From an uncultured Clostridia bacterium (GTDB lineage Bacteria > Bacillota > Clostridia > Oscillospirales > Oscillospiraceae): a DNA stretch of 9,782 nt. A model generated the notes under the pieces. It made no database searches and was not told the DNA's origin. It worked only from the letters and a program-made list of their open reading frames with translations. The stretch spans positions 1-9,782 of the forward strand of contig CAMWTG010000086.1 of the NCBI GenBank assembly GCA_947177115.1, given 5' to 3'. The translations under genes were made by a program, and so were the position numbers. Below, piece by piece: positions 5,766-9,782 of this stretch (position 1 is the stretch's first letter; each line of letters begins with the position of its first letter).

Positions 5766-6848
5766 TTACGCCGGCTGCTCCGGCAAAGTTTGGAAAAAGG
5801 TCCGGTTTTGCAGGACCGCCGGGGAATCCGGCTTGCAGGATGCGGCCAGCTCGTTGAAGGCTTCCGCCCGTTTCCAGTCGCCCAGGCGGCTGTAGCAGAC
5901 GCACAGCTGGATACAGGGGAGATAGCCGTAACAATCCGGAGAGACAAAGCCACCCCGGCGGTCGTCCCGAACACAAGTCAGGGCCAGGGCGTACCAGTAG
6001 GCGGCCTGAACATACTGATCCCGCTGGAAGAACCATTGGCCGATTTCACAGCAGACCTCTGCCCGGGGCCGGTCATAGACGAAGGTCCCGAACAGCGCCG
6101 CCAGCGCTTCATTGGCGTGCCCCAGCTCATTGTGGCAATAGGCGCAGTGGCAGCAGGCGTCAATGTTATTTTCCACCCATCCCTGTCCGTCCGCTAAGAA
6201 TTTCTGAAAGACCGCCAGCGCCTCTTCCCATTGGCTATGGTAGTAGAGTTCCCGGCCATAGTAGAACTGCTGCCGGGGTTCCAGCTCTTTTCCCGCGGCC
6301 AGCTGCGCCTGATAGATGCGCAGGTTCCGGTCCGGGTCGGAGGGGCGGGTCTTGCGGTGGGTAACGGCGAAATCTCCATAGAGGATTTTTCCAATCGGGG
6401 CGATGGCCTCATGGACGGCTCCCGCCCAGCGCATACCGGCCCGGTTCTTGATGAGCCGCTCCCGGTAGTAAGAGAAGGTGACGCGTCCGCTTTCATCGAA
6501 GCCGGTGTGGTACGGGGCCATAACAACAGAGACGGCGGGATCCAGCGTTTCTTTCAGTTCAAGGAAAGCGGTTTGATCCTCTTCCAGCAGCACATCGTCC
6601 GCGTCCAGCCACATGCAGTAGTCCATGGACCCGTGGGAAAAGGACTCGTTCCGGGCGGCGGAAAAGTCGTCCTGCCAGGGGAAGTCGAAGATCTGGCCGG
6701 TAAATCGGGCGGCGATCTCCCGGGTGCGGTCTGTGGAGCCGGTATCCACAATGATGATCTCATCCACCAGACCGGCAATGCTTTCGAGACAGCGCTCCAA
6801 CACATCTTCCTCATTTTTTACGATCATACACAGACTGACGCTCGCCAT
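5766..6848 (-). CDS. Family 2 glycosyltransferase with TPR-like C-terminal half (candidate collagen/spore-glycoprotein glycosyltransferase)
   Basis: A 360-residue cytoplasmic-type protein with no signal peptide. Residues 1-165 are a GT-A fold of family 2: SLCMIVKNEEDVLERCLESI (5-24), IIIVDTGSTDRT (31-42) for nucleotide-sugar binding, AARNES (64-69), and the metal-binding Asp-x-Asp in WLDADDVLLEE (80-90). WAGAVHEAI (141-149) is typical of the SunS/TPR-glycosyltransferase group. Residues about 185-350 are helical repeats resembling TPRs (LYYHSQWEEALAVFQKFL, ANEALAALF, YVQAAYWYALAL, YSRLGDWKRAEAF), likely for binding a protein acceptor. AGGAGG precedes ATG 6848 by 7 bases. It is the third gene of an operon behind two Thr-rich collagen-like genes. 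This mirrors sgtA next to bclA3 in C. difficile (recalled from the literature). I infer that it adds sugars to the collagen Thr residues; the sugar is unknown. A His/Cys cluster at 232-239 is unusual. Confidence 0.85.
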   Translation of the reverse strand: MASVSLCMIVKNEEDVLERCLESIAGLVDEIIIVDTGSTDRTREIAARFTGQIFDFPWQDDFSAARNESFSHGSMDYCMWLDADDVLLEEDQTAFLELKETLDPAVSVVMAPYHTGFDESGRVTFSYYRERLIKNRAGMRWAGAVHEAIAPIGKILYGDFAVTHRKTRPSDPDRNLRIYQAQLAAGKELEPRQQFYYGRELYYHSQWEEALAVFQKFLADGQGWVENNIDACCHCAYCHNELGHANEALAALFGTFVYDRPRAEVCCEIGQWFFQRDQYVQAAYWYALALTCVRDDRRGGFVSPDCYGYLPCIQLCVCYSRLGDWKRAEAFNELAASCKPDSPAVLQNRTFFQTLPEQPA

Positions 6849-6880
6849 AGCAGGGCCTCCTATTGATTCGTCATTTTTTT

Positions 6881-6908
6881 ACTCCCGCCGGTGAAAACCG
6901 GCGGGAGT
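6881..6908. other. Strong hairpin between collagen-like gene and glycosyltransferase gene
   Basis: ACTCCCGCCGGT (6881-6892) pairs perfectly with ACCGGCGGGAGT (6897-6908) around a 4-base loop. On the minus strand, the direction of the genes here, the stem is followed by seven A residues, not U. On the plus strand it is followed by only three U before GGG. It therefore lacks the polarity of an intrinsic terminator. It may stabilise the end of the collagen message, act as a processing site, or cause partial attenuation before the glycosyltransferase. Confidence 0.6.
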
Positions 6909-6925
6909 TTGGGTTCCGGCCGCGC

Positions 6926-8041
6926 TTAGCTCAGCCGGATTATGGTCAGGGACGCCCCCGCGCCGCCGCCCACCAGAATGGCAGTGCCGGCAATGGCTGC
7001 CGGATAGAGCTGCAGTGTAACGGTGGAGTTAGCGGGCAGAGTGACCTTGATCTGGTTCTCAAAGTGGGACGTGGATACCACGGGGGCAATGGTGGATGCG
7101 GTGTTGTTCACGCCGTTGATCACCAGCCGGGTCCCCATCAGCAGGGACAGGGTGGTATTCACATGATAGGATATCTGATAGGTGCCCGCCGTAGCCACGG
7201 TAAACACCGTATTCCCGGCATTGGCGGTGATATCCGGGGACAGGACCTGCGCGTTGGGCAGGGGGATCGGGCTGCCGCCCAGCGCGACCAGAACGGTGCT
7301 GCCCTGAGTGTTGGCGGCAAAGGCGGCGGTGCTGGTGGGGTTCGGCCCGGAGGCCCCCGTTGCGCCGGTGGCTCCTGTGGCCCCTGTGGCCCCTGTGGCC
7401 CCGGCCGCGCCGGTGGCTCCGGCCAACCCGGCGGCGCCGTCCGGCCCTGTGGGCCCCGTGGGGCCGGTGGCCCCGGCTGCGCCATCGGCTCCGGTGGGGC
7501 CGGTGGCTCCTGTGGCCCCCGTGGCTCCGGTGGGACCAACGGCACCGGCTGCGCCCGGTGCGCCGTCAGCGCCGGTGGCTCCGGCAGGGCCCTGGAGCCC
7601 GGCAGGACCGGCAGCTCCGGCGGCCCCGGCGGCTCCTTCGGCTCCCACCGGGCCGTCCGCCCCGGTGGGGCCGGTGGGACCGGTAGGACCGGCTGCGCCT
7701 TCGGCAGGGCCGGCGGCTCCCGTGGGACCTGTTGGGCCGGTGGGACCGGCCAGGATGGGGGCGTTCATGGCCGCGCTCAGTTTGGAGGCCAGCAGCATCT
7801 GCTGCTCCATAATATCGGACAGGGTGTCCTGCACGCTCTGATTGACCCGCATGACCTCGTCAAAGGCTGCCGCCTCGCCAAGGCCCGGCAGGGTGCCCAG
7901 GACATATTGCAGCTTCTCCCCTTCAGCGTTGAGGATATGGCTTAAGCTGAGTTCTTCGGCGGCAATGGAGGCAATGATCTCATTGAGACTGCCCTCTCTG
8001 GTCAGAGGGGGTTCGATCTGCGGAAACGTAGGCATTGACAT
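6926..8041 (-). CDS. Collagen-like spore-surface glycoprotein with BclA-type C-terminal domain (first copy)
   Basis: A 371-residue protein in three parts. Residues 1-98 are an N-terminal module with the conserved core SLSHILNAEGEKLQYVLGTLPG (32-53), shared with the two neighbouring proteins and probably the spore-attachment or assembly region. Residues 99-234 are 45 Gly-X-Y triplets interrupted once by Glu114 after triplet 5. Thr ends 21 of 45 triplets and Pro occupies many X positions. Residues 235-371 (AFAANTQGSTVLVALGG through ASLTIIRLS) resemble the BclA C-terminal jelly-roll that trimerises the stalk. No signal peptide is present, as expected for a protein laid on the forespore from the mother cell. 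GAGGAGGG lies 7 bases before ATG 8041, and the gene starts 13 bases after the second collagen gene stops. Assignment to the spore surface rests on family knowledge and the promoter, and is inferred. Confidence 0.9.
   Translation of the reverse strand: MSMPTFPQIEPPLTREGSLNEIIASIAAEELSLSHILNAEGEKLQYVLGTLPGLGEAAAFDEVMRVNQSVQDTLSDIMEQQMLLASKLSAAMNAPILAGPTGPTGPTGAAGPAEGAAGPTGPTGPTGADGPVGAEGAAGAAGAAGPAGLQGPAGATGADGAPGAAGAVGPTGATGATGATGPTGADGAAGATGPTGPTGPDGAAGLAGATGAAGATGATGATGATGATGASGPNPTSTAAFAANTQGSTVLVALGGSPIPLPNAQVLSPDITANAGNTVFTVATAGTYQISYHVNTTLSLLMGTRLVINGVNNTASTIAPVVSTSHFENQIKVTLPANSTVTLQLYPAAIAGTAILVGGGAGASLTIIRLS
7343..7747 (-). repeat. Collagen triplet-encoding repeat tract, first copy
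   Basis: Degenerate 9-base units encoding Gly-X-Y. X is mostly Pro or Ala; Y is Thr, Ala or Asp. The Thr, Ala and Pro codons vary at third positions between neighbouring units, so there is no long exact DNA repeat. On the other strand the tract gives a spurious Val/Ala/Pro-rich open frame. Confidence 0.9.
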
Positions 8042-8054
8042 GAGACGGCCCTCC

Positions 8055-9167
8055 TCAGCTCAGACGGGTGATCGACAGAGTTGCTCCGGCGGAACCAGGC
8101 AGCAGCGTAGCCACAGAGGCAATGCCGAACATCTGCAGGGAAACCGTGTCCCCGGCGTTCAGGTTCAGCAGGATCTCATTGGAGAAGTGGCTCAGAGACA
8201 CCAGGGGGGCCACAGTGGAGGCCGTATTGGCAACGCCGTTGATCAGCAGCCTGGTACCGCTGGCCAGGGCCACGGTGGTGTTGATGTTATAGGAGAGCTG
8301 GTAGCGTCCGGCGGTATTCACAGTGAACACCGTATTGGCTCCGTTGACCGTGATGTCCGGAGACAGGTTCTGGCTGTCCGGCAGGGGGACCAGGGTGCCC
8401 GCCAGAATGATGGTCAGCACGGTGCCGCTGGTATTGGCGGCAAAAGCGGAAGTGGCGGTGACGTTGGGGCCGGTGGGTCCGGTGGGACCCGTGGCGCCCA
8501 CGGTGCCGGCAAGCCCGGTTGCGCCGGTCGCGCCGGTCGCGCCTGCAGCGCCAGCAGCGCCGGCAGGGCCGGTGGCTCCGGTTGCACCGGTTGCGCCGGT
8601 CGCGCCAGTAGCGCCGGTAGCACCGGTGGCCCCGGTCGCACCGGTTGCGCCGGTCGCCCCGGTCGCGCCGGCGATGCCCGCAGCGCCGGTGGGGCCGGTA
8701 ACGCCGGTGGGACCGGCTGCTCCGGCTGCGCCTGTGGCTCCGGTGGGACCGGTGGGACCGGTCGCGCCGGTTGCTCCGGTTGCTCCGGTAGCGCCGGTAG
8801 CCCCGGTAGCGCCGGTGGGGCCGCCTGCGGGGCCGGTAGCACCGGTGGGACCGGTGGGGCCGGTGGGGCCCTGCAGGGGAGAGGCTGTCAGCGCTCCCTG
8901 CATTTTTGCCTTCAGGAAAAGCTGGTTCTGCACGGCGGTCTCCAGCATACTGCGGACGCTCTCGTTGGCGGCCAGCACATCGCTGACTGTGGCGGGAGGT
9001 CCGCTGAGGCCGGGCAGGGTTCCAAGGATATATTGCAGCTTCTCACCCTCGGCATTGAGGATATGGCTCAGGCCAAGTTCCTCCATGGCGATAGAGGAGA
9101 GGATCTGATTAACCGCGTCTTCCCGCTGAATGGGCGGGTCAACGATGGGAAAGCTGGGTAGAGACAT
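8055..9167 (-). CDS. Collagen-like spore-surface glycoprotein with BclA-type C-terminal domain (second copy, Thr-rich)
   Basis: A 370-residue paralogue of the gene downstream of it. Residues 1-99 carry the shared N-terminal module (SIAMEELGLSHILNAEGEK at 25-43). Residues 100-235 are 45 Gly-X-Y triplets plus one extra Gly after triplet 5. About three quarters of the triplets end in Thr, mainly Gly-Ala-Thr, making a dense array of possible O-glycosylation sites. Residues 236-370 form the BclA-like C-terminal domain ending TLSITRLS. I chose ATG 9167 because AAAGGAG lies 8 bases upstream and the protein then aligns from its first residue with its two relatives. The open frame to 9383 would add 72 unlike residues across the promoter. 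It is the first gene of the operon, behind a sigma-K-like promoter at 9249-9276. Confidence 0.9.
   Translation of the reverse strand: MSLPSFPIVDPPIQREDAVNQILSSIAMEELGLSHILNAEGEKLQYILGTLPGLSGPPATVSDVLAANESVRSMLETAVQNQLFLKAKMQGALTASPLQGPTGPTGPTGATGPAGGPTGATGATGATGATGATGATGPTGPTGATGAAGAAGPTGVTGPTGAAGIAGATGATGATGATGATGATGATGATGATGATGATGPAGAAGAAGATGATGATGLAGTVGATGPTGPTGPNVTATSAFAANTSGTVLTIILAGTLVPLPDSQNLSPDITVNGANTVFTVNTAGRYQLSYNINTTVALASGTRLLINGVANTASTVAPLVSLSHFSNEILLNLNAGDTVSLQMFGIASVATLLPGSAGATLSITRLS
8466..8870 (-). repeat. Collagen triplet-encoding repeat tract, second copy
   Basis: Nine-base units mostly encoding Gly-Ala-Thr. The longest run is about 11 identical triplets at protein level, but Gly, Ala and Thr codons alternate at third positions. 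This keeps the DNA from being an exact tandem repeat. Confidence 0.9.
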
Positions 9168-9211
9168 AAGAAAATCTCCTTTCAAATGGGGGCGTTCTCC
9201 GAATACAGCCG

Positions 9212-9236
9212 CGGCGGAGCTGTGCGCTCCGCGGCG
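9212..9236 (-). other. GC-rich hairpin in leader of the collagen operon
   Basis: GCGGAGC - TGTGC - GCTCCGC lies in the 5' leader of the collagen operon, between the predicted sigma-K start (near 9242) and the ribosome binding site (about 9176-9182). Flanking CCGCGG repeats may extend it. It may stabilise the message, as is common for strongly expressed spore-coat transcripts. Confidence 0.4.
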
Positions 9237-9248
9237 AAGCGCCCGAGG

Positions 9249-9276
9249 TATTCTATGCCGCCGCCGGTCCGCGGGT
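9249..9276 (-). promoter_or_regulatory. Candidate sigma-K promoter of the collagen/glycosyltransferase operon
   Basis: On the minus strand AC (9276-9275), a 17-base spacer, then CATAGAATA (9257-9249). This fits the sigma-K pattern AC-N16/17-CATAnnnTA. The predicted transcript starts near 9242, about 75 bases before the ATG. The -35 AC is the left end of the palindrome at 9274-9289. Confidence 0.65.
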
Positions 9277-9289
9277 TCCATGTGGAACC
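9274..9289. promoter_or_regulatory. 16-bp palindrome holding the -35 regions of two divergent promoters
   Basis: GGTTCCA-TG-TGGAACC is a perfect inverted repeat (7+2+7). Its two AACC ends supply the AC -35 elements for both outward-facing sigma-K-like promoters, each at a 17-base spacing. It may be an operator for a shared regulator or simply two symmetric -35 regions. It also matches the parS consensus TGTTCCACGTGGAACA at 13 of 16 positions. Confidence 0.6.
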
Positions 9290-9314
9290 AAACCGTCCCG
9301 GCTGGCATAAAGTA
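9287..9314 (+). promoter_or_regulatory. Candidate sigma-K promoter of the Cys/Pro-rich protein gene
   Basis: On the plus strand AC (9287-9288), a 17-base spacer, then CATAAAGTA (9306-9314), a full match to the sigma-K -10 pattern CATAnnnTA. The transcript would start near 9321, about 65 bases before the ATG. It is arranged back to back with the promoter at 9249-9276. Confidence 0.68.
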
Positions 9315-9347
9315 GGAGGGCGGTATACCATTGCCGTACGCTGCCGT

Positions 9348-9363
9348 CCCGGCGTCAGCCGGG
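9348..9363 (+). other. Hairpin just upstream of the ribosome binding site
   Basis: CCCGGC - GTCA - GCCGGG, a 6-bp GC stem ending 7 bases before the AAGGAG (9371-9376) of the following gene. It could stabilise the message or limit ribosome access. Its loop and flanks resemble the centre of the palindrome at 5428-5588. Confidence 0.4.
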
Positions 9364-9385
9364 GCGCACGAAGGAGTTTTCAATT

Positions 9386-9782
9386 ATGTCAATGCCTTCT
9401 TTTCCACCAAACGGGGCGGATATGACCCGGGAGGAAGCCCTGACGATGATCATCGCATCCATCGCCATGGAGGAGCTCGCCCTGAGCCACATCCTCAATG
9501 CCGAGGGCGAGAAGCTGCAGTACGTCCTGGGGACCCTGCCGGGAACGAAGCCCTGCGCCGGACCCCAGGATGTGCTGGCAGTCAACAAGAGCGTTACCGC
9601 CCTTGTTGAGGCGGTGACCCAGAACCAGATGCTGCTGAAAAACAAGCTGGACCAGGTGCTGGAGTTCTGCCCGCTTCCATCGCCCCCGCCGCCGGCCTGC
9701 GGGCCGGAGCCCTGCCCTCCGCCGTGCCCGCCGGGGCCTTGTCCCGGTCCCGCTCCGTGCACGCCGGGGGCCTGTCCCTGCA
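9386..9782 (+). CDS. Spore-surface protein with shared N-terminal module and Cys/Pro-rich tail (runs off right edge)
   Basis: A partial gene, 132 codons visible and still open at the window end. ATG 9386 is preceded by AAGGAG at 9 bases. Residues 1-95 are the same module as in the two collagen-like proteins: SIAMEELALSHILNAEGEK is nearly identical, followed by YVLGTLPG and a helical stretch NKSVTALVEAVTQNQMLLKN. Instead of Gly-X-Y triplets, the chain then becomes Pro- and Cys-rich from residue 95 (FCPLPSPPPACGPEP and onward). Eight cysteines fall in about 38 residues, mostly as Pro-Cys pairs. Such a tail suggests disulphide crosslinking, as in cysteine-rich exosporium or coat proteins of Bacillus and C. 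difficile, but no homology to those is claimed. It is transcribed divergently from the collagen operon from a sigma-K-like promoter. The C-terminus is unknown; a collagen segment could still follow. Confidence 0.82.
   Translation, partial: MSMPSFPPNGADMTREEALTMIIASIAMEELALSHILNAEGEKLQYVLGTLPGTKPCAGPQDVLAVNKSVTALVEAVTQNQMLLKNKLDQVLEFCPLPSPPPPACGPEPCPPPCPPGPCPGPAPCTPGACPC

Noticed and set aside
7343..8870. Short regular repeats considered as a CRISPR array
   Set aside because: The period is 9 bases with no spacers, and the units translate to Gly-X-Y in frame. It is coding collagen sequence.
8323..9108. Plus-strand open frame rich in Ala-Pro-Val triplets opposite the second collagen gene (similar one at 7308-7841)
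   Set aside because: It is the reverse reading of the Gly-X-Y codon repeats. It has no ribosome binding site, and the minus-strand frame has full domain support.
9168..9383. Extended N-terminus of the second collagen-like protein (start at 9383)
   Set aside because: The extra 72 residues do not match the paralogues, cross the predicted promoter and lack a ribosome binding site. ATG 9167 has AAAGGAG and aligns with its relatives.

Overview
The window looks like a chromosomal segment from a GC-rich, spore-forming Clostridia member, most likely an Oscillospiraceae-type gut anaerobe. The grounds are a SpoIIID orthologue, BclA-like collagen glycoproteins, SLH and LCP envelope proteins, AGGAGG-type ribosome binding sites throughout and some TTG starts. 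I cannot name the species from sequence alone.

Layout from left to right. (1) At 1-102 is the first 34 codons of a minus-strand lipoprotein whose gene runs off the left edge. (2) Positions 354-3922 hold a minus-strand envelope operon, read from right to left: an LCP-family (LytR-CpsA-Psr) wall-polymer ligase, a secreted SLH/transglutaminase-like protein, and a D-alanine--D-alanine ligase. It has a sigma-A-type promoter at 3979-4007 and a strong intrinsic terminator at 305-343. (3) Positions 4036-4594 hold spoIIID followed by a small basic/coiled-coil protein of unknown function, behind a candidate sigma-E promoter. (4) deoC is at 4739-5407 with its own terminator. Its leader carries a ~160-bp imperfect palindrome that looks like a small non-autonomous mobile element. 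(5) Positions 5766-9167 hold a minus-strand spore-surface operon: two collagen-like proteins with BclA-type C-terminal domains, then a family 2 glycosyltransferase with a repeat-type C-terminal half. (6) From 9386 to the right edge, transcribed divergently, is a third protein with the same N-terminal domain as the two collagens but a Cys/Pro-rich tail; its end is not in the window.

The most interesting part is region 5-6. Three proteins share a ~90-residue N-terminal module centred on LSHILNAEGEKLQY, joined to two kinds of C-terminal region: collagen plus jelly-roll, or Cys/Pro-rich. The two collagen stalks differ in sequence, yet each contains exactly 45 Gly-X-Y triplets plus one extra residue inserted after triplet 5. 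The divergent intergenic region carries two sigma-K-like promoters (AC-N17-CATAnnnTA) facing away from each other. Their -35 ACs are the two ends of a perfect 16-bp palindrome. I infer a late mother-cell programme that builds a glycosylated, collagen-hair spore surface. The adjacent glycosyltransferase would plausibly decorate the Thr-rich stalks, by analogy with BclA glycosylation in Bacillus anthracis and Clostridioides difficile.

SpoIIID, the sigma-E-dependent mother-cell regulator, lies in the same window. Its proximity to the collagen genes may be chance.
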